Source: Candidatus Latescibacterota bacterium (GTDB lineage Bacteria > Latescibacterota > UBA2968 > UBA8231). From it: a DNA stretch of 64,000 nt. Under the pieces are notes generated by a model, which worked only from the letters and a program-made list of their open reading frames with translations, was not told where the DNA came from and searched no databases. Location: assembly GCA_022826515.1 (NCBI GenBank), contig JAJDUT010000123.1, positions 72,186 through 136,185 on the forward strand, written 5' to 3'. Positions 25,940-33,960 of the stretch are shown here, piece by piece (the stretch's first letter is position 1; every line of letters starts with the position of its first letter). A program made the position numbers and the translations under genes.

Positions 25940-27457
25940 ATGCACCAACCTTTTCTGGACTGGTACGACATCTGGGCGGGACAGGCATGTGCCAACGAAA
26001 ACGGCGAGTCCTGGCTAAAGGATCCGCCGCTGGGCGTGCGGCTAGCCGTGCAACCGGCGCGCAGGTCTCCGGTATTCTTTCGCGCGGAAAAGCCTTGGGA
26101 ACAGGCCCGAATGGCGTATCCGTACGTCCTTTTGGACGACGGGCTCTACCGGATGTGGTTTTGGACTTCGGGAGCGGAAGAAGGCGGGGCGCGTTTCAAC
26201 GGCTATGCAGAAAGCCGGGATGGTTTTGAGTGGGAACGGCCGAACTTGGGGTTAGTGGAGTACGGCGGCACCAAGGCCAATAATCTGCTTTCGCGGCACA
26301 GCGATTTTGAGATCAACTCGGTATTCATCGATCCCCATGCTAGCCCCGAGGAGCGCTACAAGGCCATTGGCCCGAAAACCGTATTTTACCGCAACGGGGT
26401 AGTGGATGCGGAAATGGATTGGGTGCAGTTTCGCCAGTTGGGTGCCGATACCGGTACTCAGGACGATCCCACCATCAATACCATGCAGGTTGTAGAGGAA
26501 CAGTTTGGGGTCCGCCGGGACAATGTGGTACAGGGTGCCGTCTCTGGCGACGGGCTGCGCTGGACGGTGCTCGACACTCCCTTAGTAAACGTCGGCAATA
26601 GCGTGCTCGACACCCAGAATGTCGCTGCCTACGAACCGGAAACCGGAGAATACGTCGCCTATTTGCGCGGCATGTTCCACAATGAGAACAAATTCGGCTA
26701 TACCGGTCGACGGGCCGTGCGCAAGACCGGAGGGAAAAAGTTCGGCGCTTGGGGCCCGCCGCGCTACGTCCTAGTGGCCGACCCGCAGGACCACGTTTCC
26801 GACGATATATACACGCCGTGTTACTGCCACTATCCGGGAGTGCCCGGCTTGCATCTGATGTTTCCTTCGGTGTACCACCGGCTCGATTCAGAGCAAGACG
26901 TCCAGCTAGCGGTGAGTCGGGATGGGTGGAATTGGGTGCGGCCCGAAAGAAAGCCGATCATCACCCTCGAAAGCGACGAAGGGCGGTATGGTTGCATCCG
27001 CGCCGCTCCCAACCTAGTGCCGCTCAATGAGGAGGAGTGGGGCCTGCCGTACGATGGCCGCTACAGCCGGCACGACCACGGCCCGGCCGAGCTGCCCGAA
27101 GGCGAGTTTCGCTGGGCTATATGGAAACGCCATCGGCTGGTGGCTTTGGAGGCACCGCTGGAAGGACGGGTAACTACCATTCCGCGCGTTTGCCAGGGCG
27201 GGGAATTGCGCCTCAACTTCCAGACCAAGCGAGCTGGCTGGATCAAGGTGGAAATTGTGACGCCGCCGATCGAGCCTGTGGAGTCGATTCGACCTTTGGA
27301 GGGTTTCAGTGCAGACGAGGCCGATGTCCTGGTCGGAGACGAGTTGGACCAAGTCGTTACGTGGAAGGGCAAGAGCGATCTAGCGGCGCTAAAGGGGAAG
27401 CAGGTGGCCGTGCGTCTGCATATGGCGCGGGCCAAGGTGTTTTCCATGGCTATCTAA
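25940..27457 (+). CDS. beta-propeller glycosidase-like protein, paralogue 3
   Basis: This 505-residue protein has the same length and order as paralogue 2: an LDWYDIWAGQACANENGE lead, LYRMWFWTS, SRDGFEWERPNLG, SGDGLRWTVLD, LDTQNVAAYEPETGEYVAYLRG, SRDGWNWVRPERK and the C-terminal GDELDQVVTWKGKSDLAALKG. It starts at ATG 25940 (AGAGGAAAAAC upstream) and is the last gene of the run that begins at 17494. Function is inferred as a glycosidase or sugar-binding propeller; the catalytic residues are not obvious. Confidence 0.72.
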   Translation: MHQPFLDWYDIWAGQACANENGESWLKDPPLGVRLAVQPARRSPVFFRAEKPWEQARMAYPYVLLDDGLYRMWFWTSGAEEGGARFNGYAESRDGFEWERPNLGLVEYGGTKANNLLSRHSDFEINSVFIDPHASPEERYKAIGPKTVFYRNGVVDAEMDWVQFRQLGADTGTQDDPTINTMQVVEEQFGVRRDNVVQGAVSGDGLRWTVLDTPLVNVGNSVLDTQNVAAYEPETGEYVAYLRGMFHNENKFGYTGRRAVRKTGGKKFGAWGPPRYVLVADPQDHVSDDIYTPCYCHYPGVPGLHLMFPSVYHRLDSEQDVQLAVSRDGWNWVRPERKPIITLESDEGRYGCIRAAPNLVPLNEEEWGLPYDGRYSRHDHGPAELPEGEFRWAIWKRHRLVALEAPLEGRVTTIPRVCQGGELRLNFQTKRAGWIKVEIVTPPIEPVESIRPLEGFSADEADVLVGDELDQVVTWKGKSDLAALKGKQVAVRLHMARAKVFSMAI

Positions 27458-27531
27458 GGGCATGGGCGAACTATCTACGTCCCAGCGGTGATAGAAAATT
27501 GGCTCATTGACAATCTGCCGGTAACTTCGCT

Positions 27532-28177
27532 GGGCGTTGTTGCATAAAAAGCGTTAGGGAGTTGAAATGAGTCAGGCTCTCCAGTTAGATTGGTTCGTGG
27601 TTTCGGCAAGAAACACGTTCCTCTCTTCCCTAAGAGCCTGTGATGAGCAAAGTATCTGGCGGTTCGTCCTCGGTCAAGTCGAAAGCCGTGTACCGGGTTA
27701 AGAATTGGTCGTCGTATAATCGTGCGTTGGTCGCTCGCGGTAGCCTTACGGTGTGGCTGGACGATTTGTTGTGGAAACGGTGGTATACTCAAGGGGCACC
27801 ACAACGGGGTGCTCAGTTTGTCTATTCGGATCGCACGATTGAATGGATGTTGACGATGCGGATGCTGCTTCGGTTGCCGTTGCGCCAGACGCAAGGCTTT
27901 ATCCCATCGCTGTTGGGTCTGATGGGGTTGGCCTTGGCCGTGGCGGACTATTCGACCTTGTCGCGTCGCCAAGGAAACTTGGCGGTGGTGTTGCCGAAAA
28001 AGCGCCCGCATCAACCGATACATTTGGTGGTGGATTCGACGGGCTTGAAAGTCTATGGTGAGGGCGAGTGGAAAGCCCGCCAACACGGCTGGAGCAAACG
28101 GCGTACGTGGCGCAAACTGCATGTAGGGGTCAATGAAGCCACCAGCGAGGTGGTCACCCAAACGTTGACGTCCCATT
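27532..28177 (+). mobile_element. IS5-family insertion sequence, 3'-truncated remnant
   Basis: The left part begins around GGGCGTTGTTGCATAAA (27532 on), followed by a typical IS5-type leader and the first 170 or so codons of the transposase. The right half is missing: the sequence jumps within the transposase straight into the terminator of the gene on the other strand. The exact ends are estimates. Confidence 0.7.
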
Positions 28178-28179
28178 AA
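27643..28179 (+). pseudogene. IS5-family transposase, C-terminally truncated
   Basis: The 178 remaining residues carry the IS5-type N-terminal region (NWSSYNRALVARGSL, TIEWMLTMRMLLRLPLRQTQG) and the first catalytic Asp in HLVVDSTGLKVYGEGEW, followed by HGWSKRRTWRKLHVGV. Family members of about 300 residues continue for 120 or more, including the second Asp and the Glu, which are absent. The stop codon TAA is provided by the A-run of the adjacent terminator (28178-28182). It cannot be an active transposase. ATG 27643 is preceded in frame by a GTG at 27640. Confidence 0.85.
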
Positions 28180-28212
28180 AAAGGCCCCTCGGCAGATCGC
28201 GCCGAGGGGGCC
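28178..28212 (-). terminator. Rho-independent terminator of the 28248-29534 gene
   Basis: Read on the minus strand, a GC-rich 11-bp stem (arms 28183-28193 and 28201-28212, one bulge) with a 7-nt loop is followed by five T. It lies 35 bp beyond the stop codon of the minus-strand lipoprotein gene. Confidence 0.85.
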
Positions 28213-28247
28213 AGCCACGTGGTGAGCGTAACCATTCTCCTTTCTGG

Positions 28248-29534
28248 TTACGGCTTATAGTAATTGCCTCCCGGCGCGGCGTGGAAGATATAAACTTCGC
28301 AGTCTTGGGGCGACGAATAGGCCGCGTAGTGGTCAGCATCTAGGTAATGGATGCCGTTGTTCTCAAACGTCCTGATATATCGCCATTGGCCGATCCTATC
28401 ATCGGGATTCCAGCCCGGATCCTCATCAAGTACCTGTAGCGTCAAATCATCCTCGTGGTCATAGAGAGAATTACCCGAATCAAAGACCTGACCCTTGCAT
28501 GAGTACCCGGTATGCTTCAGCACCTCGGGATACTTCTGGCCCGACTTGGGGTATTCGGTATCCTCTTCATCCGCGTCCCACCAGTTATATCGCCATCCTG
28601 TCACCTCGTCCCATTGGGAACCGATGTTGGGATGGGATACCCTCGTCTTGAAGTACATGTCTGCGCCGCTGCCCGGGTCGTGGTCATCGAAGAAGATGAA
28701 CCGGGTCACATAAACAGACTGGTCGTGATAGCAAGACGGGATATTGTCATCGGCGTAGGCGGGTTTGACCAACAAGGACAGGAGTGGTCGGAGTCCGGCA
28801 TACAGCGTTGGACGGCTCTGCGGCGAGGCAGGCCGATCGAGCACGGCTGTGATAGCGTTGCCAGGGCTACGAAAGAATTGCTCGTCCTGTTGGACATAAA
28901 AGAAAGGCGCGGTGCGTACGAAGTCGCGCATATCGAAGGGCATGGTTGTGGGGGAGCCTTCCGGGTCAAACCCTTCGTAGCGCTCGACATCCTTCTCGTC
29001 AATGACTGGGTCGTGAAAGATGTCGATGGGTGTGTGGCCTCGATAGGAGCCGTTTTCATCTATTAGGCGGATCTCCAAGCCGAACAGCGCCTCAGAAACC
29101 GACAGCAGGGCGTTTTGATCGCTCATGCCTTTAATGATATTAGGCAGCCTGGCATCGACGGATGCCGCGTCTACATCCTGCTTGAAGCCGGCGGCCACCT
29201 TAGCCAATAACGCCGGCTGACTCGCTAGCAGCTTGGCGATATTGGCCTCTTGGTCTTCGGCTTTCCCTATACCCATCACAATGGCGTTGCGTGCTGATTC
29301 GTCAGCAAGCACTAAGGCCAAACGGCGGGTAAGTATTTGCAGGTAAGCGCGGTAGGTATCTGCCGAGCCTACACCATCCATGTGTCCCTGTTCGTCCAGA
29401 CCGGAGAAGGGGTCACGCACGGCGGCGACTTTGGCAGAAGGGGACGAGACCGGGTTGGTCTCGAAGGGTGTGCTGTCTGGCGAACAGCCCCAAGCGAGCA
29501 CGGCAATGAGGAACAGCGTTAAACGTTTCATCAT
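28248..29534 (-). CDS. putative lipoprotein of unknown function
   Basis: The 428-residue product begins with a lipoprotein-type signal (MMKRLTLFLIAVLAWGC, Cys near residue 17), although Trp at -2 is unusual. No family is recognised. The N-terminal half is helical and polar (RAYLQILTRRLALVLADESA); the C-terminal half is rich in Asp, Tyr and Trp (RYNWWDADEEDTEYPKSG, GWNPDDRIGQWRYIRTF) and probably beta-structured. A strong AAGGAGGG site precedes two adjacent ATGs (29534 and 29531). It has its own promoter (29639-29667), a hairpin in the leader (29554-29573) and a terminator, so it is a single-gene unit. Confidence 0.7.
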   Translation of the reverse strand: MMKRLTLFLIAVLAWGCSPDSTPFETNPVSSPSAKVAAVRDPFSGLDEQGHMDGVGSADTYRAYLQILTRRLALVLADESARNAIVMGIGKAEDQEANIAKLLASQPALLAKVAAGFKQDVDAASVDARLPNIIKGMSDQNALLSVSEALFGLEIRLIDENGSYRGHTPIDIFHDPVIDEKDVERYEGFDPEGSPTTMPFDMRDFVRTAPFFYVQQDEQFFRSPGNAITAVLDRPASPQSRPTLYAGLRPLLSLLVKPAYADDNIPSCYHDQSVYVTRFIFFDDHDPGSGADMYFKTRVSHPNIGSQWDEVTGWRYNWWDADEEDTEYPKSGQKYPEVLKHTGYSCKGQVFDSGNSLYDHEDDLTLQVLDEDPGWNPDDRIGQWRYIRTFENNGIHYLDADHYAAYSSPQDCEVYIFHAAPGGNYYKP

Positions 29535-29553
29535 GCTACCCTCCTTGGATTAT

Positions 29554-29573
29554 GTTGGGCTAAAATGCCCAAC
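29554..29573 (-). promoter_or_regulatory. perfect 7-bp inverted repeat in the leader of the lipoprotein gene
   Basis: GTTGGGC, six bases, GCCCAAC, located between the promoter and the AAGGAGGG ribosome-binding site. It could be a leader hairpin or a dimeric repressor site; nothing distinguishes the two. Confidence 0.45.
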
Positions 29574-29638
29574 GTGAATAGTCACCCTACCAGAGTATAG
29601 CGTTGATTTCACGTCTTGACTTGTGCTGCTACTGTTCG

Positions 29639-29667
29639 TTTTTACGTACCCCAAAAGGATTTGTCAA
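29639..29667 (-). promoter_or_regulatory. sigma70-like promoter of the 28248-29534 gene
   Basis: On the minus strand a perfect TTGACA (29662-29667), a 17-bp spacer and TAAAAA (29639-29644). The -35 box is only 12 bp downstream of the stop of the upstream minus-strand gene. Expected leader length is about 100 nt. Confidence 0.65.
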
Positions 29668-29679
29668 CAACTTTTTTAT

Positions 29680-30219
29680 TCACAAGTTAAAAAGCATCAA
29701 CAGGCGAGCTGCCTGCAAGCGCAGCGCAGTAGTTTCTTTATTGTTTTTGTCGCGTAGCCTCTGATCTGATTTTTCCCAGGCCACGCCCTGGCGCACAAGA
29801 ATGCCGAACCGCTCAGAGAAGGGCAACCAATACCCGAAGCCTATTTCAGGTCCATTGTGTCCGCCGTTATAGTCTTCGACGGATTGTCCATCCAAATCCC
29901 ATTCGTTATGCGTGATCTGGCCATAGGCGCGGAGATAGATAAACATATCTCGGTACAGGAACCGCTTTATACTGACGCTTACTCGAACAAACCGCGTCAA
30001 GTTCTCGTTAGGGGCTGATATAAAAGACGGCGGCTGTAGTTCGCTCCACGTCAATTCAAACCGCTCCAGCTCTACGCCGATCATCGTCTTGGGCTGAACC
30101 AGCCACAGGCTTACGCCGCGGTCGAGGGGCGCAAGGCCCAAGGCGGCTTGCGTGCGCCGCGCAGGTTCAGCCCAAGACGGAAGGGCTAACGCGATTAGCA
30201 ATAGCATTACGATACGCAT
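29680..30219 (-). CDS. exported protein of unknown function, possibly outer-membrane
   Basis: Start ATG 30219 follows AGGAGG and opens a signal peptide (MRIVMLLLIALALPSWA, then EPARR), which decides it over a longer reading. The 179-residue product has no recognised domain. Alternating hydrophobic and polar residues (VSLWLVQPKTMIGVELERFELTW, MFIYLRAYGQITH, PEIGFGYWLPF, FGILVRQGVAW) suggest amphipathic beta-strands, such as a small barrel or a periplasmic sandwich. The gene directly precedes the promoter of the lipoprotein gene. Its own upstream region (30220-30330) has an imperfect GC-rich hairpin near 30247-30280. Confidence 0.6.
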   Translation of the reverse strand: MRIVMLLLIALALPSWAEPARRTQAALGLAPLDRGVSLWLVQPKTMIGVELERFELTWSELQPPSFISAPNENLTRFVRVSVSIKRFLYRDMFIYLRAYGQITHNEWDLDGQSVEDYNGGHNGPEIGFGYWLPFSERFGILVRQGVAWEKSDQRLRDKNNKETTALRLQAARLLMLFNL

Positions 30220-30339
30220 ACTTGCCTCCTTCAGGTGGTTATGAGAGGCGACGACTCCCCCTGCGGAAATAGGGAGCCGCCGCCCGCCGCGAGCTTTGGA
30301 AGTATCCACCTCGCGCAAGCCCGCAGCCTATCTTTTTTG

Positions 30340-30859
30340 TTTTATGCCGATGCCCTGTTGCGGATCGGCCTTGGGCTGTCGAGCTTGCGTCTTTTTTCAG
30401 CGATAGCCCGCTTGAAAAAGCAGATCGTAATAACTTTGCGACGAGCGAAACACGACGCCAAACTGCGTTTGGATATAGGAGGCCAACAAGGCGACCGAAG
30501 GCTGCGATTGGGTCGCTAACCATCCCTTGATTTGCTCCCGTTGATCGACCGACAAATACGGCTGCGAGCCTTTATAGCCTAAGCGAAAGCAGGCGACCCC
30601 CTCGGATAGGTAGCGCTTCTTCCACGTACTGATGAAGCTCGACTGCACCCCGAAAATCGCTTGAATCGCACCTTGTTTGAGGCCCAAAAGCGTCATCTGA
30701 ACCGCTAACGCCCGTTTCAGTTCGTGCGCGTCGGGATTGCTGGCGATAAACGCCGATAAAGACGAATCCGAAACCATAGAAAAACTCCTACAAAAGACTA
30801 GGCATAGAAAAACGTAGAAGAAAAATAAAAAACCTCTCAAATCATTCAGGATCGCTATA
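30340..30859 (-). mobile_element. IS630-family insertion sequence, 3'-truncated remnant
   Basis: The left end is defined by a 21-bp terminal repeat at 30839-30859 (TATAGCGATCCTGAATG... on the minus strand), 61 bp before the transposase ATG. The N-terminal DNA-binding part of the transposase is present, then a nonsense codon and about 25 more recognisable codons, after which IS homology ends. The DDE catalytic part and the right end are missing. The same terminal repeat caps the MITE-like elements in this window. Confidence 0.72.
30397..30777 (-). pseudogene. IS630-family transposase N-terminal fragment with nonsense mutation
   Basis: The 126-residue fragment has the paired HTH of IS630 transposases (KRALAVQMTLLGLKQGAIQAIFG...SFISTWKKRYLSEGV, then SVDQREQIKGWLA). 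It ends LLFQAGYR-stop. Read through the TGA, the frame continues KKTQARQPKADPQQ, and intact IS630 proteins have YRWKKTQA at this place, so TGG has become TGA. A second stop follows about 20 codons later and the catalytic domain is absent. Start ATG 30777 is chosen because a longer upstream reading covers the non-coding left end of the element. Confidence 0.82.
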
Positions 30860-30970
30860 GAGCAATCCTAAATGATTTGAAAGTATGGAAAATTCATCGG
30901 CTCTGTCTTTACCTATGCGTCATTCCCGCGCAAGCGGGAATCCAGTCTTGAATGATTCAGGGTTGCTATA
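30858..30970. mobile_element. MITE-like element 3 abutting the IS630 remnant
   Basis: About 113 bp bounded on the left by a copy of the IS630-type terminal repeat (slightly altered, with two extra bases) and on the right by 30950-30970 (17 of 21 positions match the IS630 end). The interior differs from elements 1 and 2 and contains a perfect 8-bp hairpin with a GCAA loop (30922-30941) of the widespread ATTCCCGC/GCGGGAAT type. The right end stops 6 bp before the stop codon of the isomerase-like gene. Confidence 0.6.
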
Positions 30971-30976
30971 TGAATG

Positions 30977-31855
30977 TTATCCCATCCCACCGGCCGATTG
31001 GGCGCAGGTGGCGAAGAATTCGTCGGTTTGCTGGGCGATGCGCACTGGGGTTAGAGGTTTGATTTCGAGTACCGCATCCCCCTGAAAATTGACCGCCGCT
31101 AGGGCGTCGAGCAGGTAGCGCCAATCGGCTGCGGGTATTTTGCCGGTGCCCGGCATGGTGTGCAGGCGGCCGATGCCCACGTCATCGCCTAGGGCATCGC
31201 TGATGTGCAGGTGGCAAATGCGGTCTTGCAGCCGATCGACGTACTCTTTGAGGGGAAAGCGTTTGAATTTTTGCACGTGGGTTGTGTCGAGGCAGATTCC
31301 AAGGTCGGCAAAGCGCGCCAGCGCCCGCTGCAAAATGGACAGGTTCCACAGCTCAGGATTTTCTTCTTGCTCGCCTTCGGAGGCGTTTTCCAGCGCGATT
31401 TTGACGTTGTTCTGGCGCGCGTACTCCAGCACTTGGGCGGCAAAATCGAAATTGGGATTGGGGCCGTCGAGATAGAGATTGGCCGCGTGTACTACTAGGA
31501 CCTGACTGCCCACCTGCGCCACCGTGTCGATTTGGCGGTGGTAGCTCTCAATAGTATTGTCGCCGCCCGTGTGCCAACTCGAGCGCACGCCGCGCAGGAT
31601 TTGCGCCAGCCGAGGCCGGTGCTCCTCGGCGTAGAGATCGAATTGTTGGGACACCAGCGCTTCGCGGGCGGGACTCGTCCACTCCCAGCTAGCCCATTTG
31701 GGCCACAACTCAACGCCATAACCTGCGGCGGCCACTTCGTCGACGACTTTTGCCAGACTGTCCAAGCCGCGGTCTAGGGAGAAGCTGGTGCCGCCTTTTC
31801 GCAAGGGAAAATAGTGAATGTAATTCCACAGGCTGATGGAGATATTCAGTTGCAT
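30977..31855 (-). CDS. sugar phosphate isomerase/epimerase-like TIM-barrel protein
   Basis: The 292-residue protein has the xylose-isomerase-like TIM-barrel pattern: NISISLWNY at the first strand, GVELWPKW, VRSSWHTGG, VLVVHAANLY, KIALENASEGEQ, ICLDTTHVQKF and ICHLHISDALGD, then AVLEIKPL. The Glu (ALEN), Asp (LDTTH), His (HLHISD) and last Glu are the usual metal ligands. It probably interconverts sugars or sugar-like molecules in the cytoplasm. It lies 39 bp downstream of the membrane-protein gene and likely shares its transcript. Confidence 0.88.
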   Translation of the reverse strand: MQLNISISLWNYIHYFPLRKGGTSFSLDRGLDSLAKVVDEVAAAGYGVELWPKWASWEWTSPAREALVSQQFDLYAEEHRPRLAQILRGVRSSWHTGGDNTIESYHRQIDTVAQVGSQVLVVHAANLYLDGPNPNFDFAAQVLEYARQNNVKIALENASEGEQEENPELWNLSILQRALARFADLGICLDTTHVQKFKRFPLKEYVDRLQDRICHLHISDALGDDVGIGRLHTMPGTGKIPAADWRYLLDALAAVNFQGDAVLEIKPLTPVRIAQQTDEFFATCAQSAGGMG

Positions 31856-31894
31856 GGGGCCTCTTTTCTCAAATTGGTTTGCGGTGGTTAGCTA

Positions 31895-33835
31895 TTACCA
31901 GCCGTGCATGCGGTGTCCCTCCGCCGGGAACCAGATCAAATCCACTACCATAGAAAAAACTACTCCGACCACATAACCGATGGCCAGGCCGTAGAACAAG
32001 GGTTTGCCAGCGATGTAGGCTTTGACCCCGCCGTAGCGCAGCAGGATTATTTTGACAACCCACACGATGAACAGACTGAACCAGTAGAGGCGGAGGCCGA
32101 ACGTGTGCTGAAAAGCCAGGCCGATGGGATGGAGGGGGAACCAGTGGAAATAGCCGCGCAGCAGGGCGATGAGCGCGGCTTCGCCAAAGCCGAAGAGCCA
32201 CACCGCCCACTTGTTCGGGTCGGGCAGCATGGGGTTGTTGAGCAGATAGACCATATCTTCGAAGATCCAGTTGGCCTTGCCGCCGAGGAAAATCAGGCCG
32301 CCCCCTTCATAGGCCAAGCGGATCGTCTCGACGGCCAATACGACGAAGCCGATGGGAAAGGCGATTAGGACCATCGCCGTCAGCCGTCCGGGCTGCCGCT
32401 CTAGGGAGAACAGGCGAAAGCAGTGGGGCAGCGCTGGCCAGGCCGGAATGCGGAAGGTGCCGAAGAAGGCATTGCTGGTGAACACCTTAAACGCCACTAG
32501 GCTGCGCGGCGACTGGAAGGCCGAACCGACTAGCTCGATGAGGAAGGAATCGCCTTTGATATGGGGCTTATTGGGCAAGAGATAGGCAAAGCCAGTGGCA
32601 GCGACGAGTTTGGCTATGACGAAGTAAGTCAGCGTCATCAGCAGGAAAGCGCCAATAGATATGGGCAAGCTCATGCCCAGTTGCACCCCCCAGCCGATGA
32701 CGCTGAGCCCCGACAAAATCAGGCCCGCCAAGGCCAGCCGGTAGAGCGCGACTTGGCGCGGCTCGCCCTGGCCGCTGCGCACTTGGTGCCACACCTGACG
32801 CAAATGGCGTCGGGCCAGCCAGATGGACCACAGGCCGATGAAGACTAGGGCACCGTAGCTCTCCATGTAGATGATGTTTTGTGCCTCGGGTTGCTGGCCA
32901 GCGGCACCCACAGCAAAGCCGCCGATGGAAAAGCCGGTCCGCTTCATTAGGGCTATCTTGAGCGCGGCCAGCAAGTGGAAAAAGATCATGCTGCCGAGGA
33001 TATCCACTGGACACAAATAGGTCACGGCCATGATCAGCGGCAGAATGCGCACGGTCAGAAAAAAGTCCGGCGTCGCGTGAAAATCGTAGAATTTCCAGTA
33101 GAATTCGATGGGTGGCAGGCCTAGGGCGAAGTAGGTGGCGATATTGTAGAGTATGGGTAGGAAAACCAAGGCGAAGCCGATCCAGAAGACGGGCTTGCAA
33201 AATAGCTCGGGCCATCGCTTGCCCTCAAAGCCTTGGGTTAGGTCTAAGGGCATTTGCGCCAGTGGAAAGGTCAGCTTCTCGGCCTCGACCCACTGTTTGT
33301 GGAAAAGGGCGATCAGGCAGAAGCCGAAGACTACCATGGCCATAGAGACGCCGAGCCACTGGCCGATGGCACCGATCCACCCATCCCAGGGAATGGAGGC
33401 CCCTTCGGACAGGCCAAACCAAAACGGATCGACTACCCGGGGAGAGGCATTGGCAAAGACGTGCCAGGGAAGGTAGTCGAAGAATATCTCCTCCCACTGG
33501 TTCTCGGCTGTGGCGAAGTAACTTGGTGCTCCCACAATTGATGTCCAGTAGGTCATCCAGCCCAACTGCGGAATGGTGCCCACCACCCACAGCATGGAGA
33601 ACAGGGTCAGCATTTCGCCGCGGCTGAGCGCCACGCGCGGCCAGAGTGCCCTGAGTGCGGTATTGAGAAAAAGCCACAGCACAAAAGGCATGAAAGTGGC
33701 CATGGGGAATTGCGAGTGGACGTAGCTGCCTATGCCTAGGCGCTGGCCAACGTTGACGATGTAGTAGAAGTTGGCGGCTATGGTCAGGGCACCTAGGACA
33801 ATAGCGCGCACGGTGATCTGCGGCAGACCGTTCAT
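31895..33835 (-). CDS. multi-span membrane protein (DUF6785-like)
   Basis: The 646-residue protein has more than ten hydrophobic segments, for example AIVLGALTIAANFYYIV near the start, MAMVVFGFCLIALFH near 170 and AIGYVVGVVFSMVVDLIWF at the end. Family-like motifs include RGEMLTLFSMLWV, WVEAEKLTFPLAQ and the C-terminal PLHPIGLAFQHTFG...WFSLFIVWVVK. I associate this pattern with DUF6784/DUF6785 proteins of Planctomycetes and candidate phyla, which resemble oligopeptide-transporter-type carriers; no substrate is known. Its neighbour encodes a sugar-isomerase-like enzyme, so uptake of a carbohydrate-like compound is possible. It diverges from a TPR gene across 125 bp. Confidence 0.75.
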   Translation of the reverse strand: MNGLPQITVRAIVLGALTIAANFYYIVNVGQRLGIGSYVHSQFPMATFMPFVLWLFLNTALRALWPRVALSRGEMLTLFSMLWVVGTIPQLGWMTYWTSIVGAPSYFATAENQWEEIFFDYLPWHVFANASPRVVDPFWFGLSEGASIPWDGWIGAIGQWLGVSMAMVVFGFCLIALFHKQWVEAEKLTFPLAQMPLDLTQGFEGKRWPELFCKPVFWIGFALVFLPILYNIATYFALGLPPIEFYWKFYDFHATPDFFLTVRILPLIMAVTYLCPVDILGSMIFFHLLAALKIALMKRTGFSIGGFAVGAAGQQPEAQNIIYMESYGALVFIGLWSIWLARRHLRQVWHQVRSGQGEPRQVALYRLALAGLILSGLSVIGWGVQLGMSLPISIGAFLLMTLTYFVIAKLVAATGFAYLLPNKPHIKGDSFLIELVGSAFQSPRSLVAFKVFTSNAFFGTFRIPAWPALPHCFRLFSLERQPGRLTAMVLIAFPIGFVVLAVETIRLAYEGGGLIFLGGKANWIFEDMVYLLNNPMLPDPNKWAVWLFGFGEAALIALLRGYFHWFPLHPIGLAFQHTFGLRLYWFSLFIVWVVKIILLRYGGVKAYIAGKPLFYGLAIGYVVGVVFSMVVDLIWFPAEGHRMHGW

Positions 33836-33960
33836 GGGCTACAGGGCTGTTGAAAACAGTAGGACATCAGTGCTTCAAATTGGTATAAAACCTGTGTTGT
33901 GGGAAGAAAGAACCTATTTTTATGGTTAGCTATATTGCTACTTCCCGAATCGCATAGAAT

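Noticed and set aside
30247..30280. GC-rich imperfect hairpin upstream of the 29680-30219 gene as a riboswitch or terminator
   Set aside because: Two mismatches, no T-run and no recognisable conserved riboswitch core; too little to call.
30380..30420. TGA recoded as tryptophan
   Set aside because: TGA acts as the stop of many genes here (for example 22597-22599 and 45714-45716), so the in-frame TGA in the IS630 fragment is a nonsense mutation.
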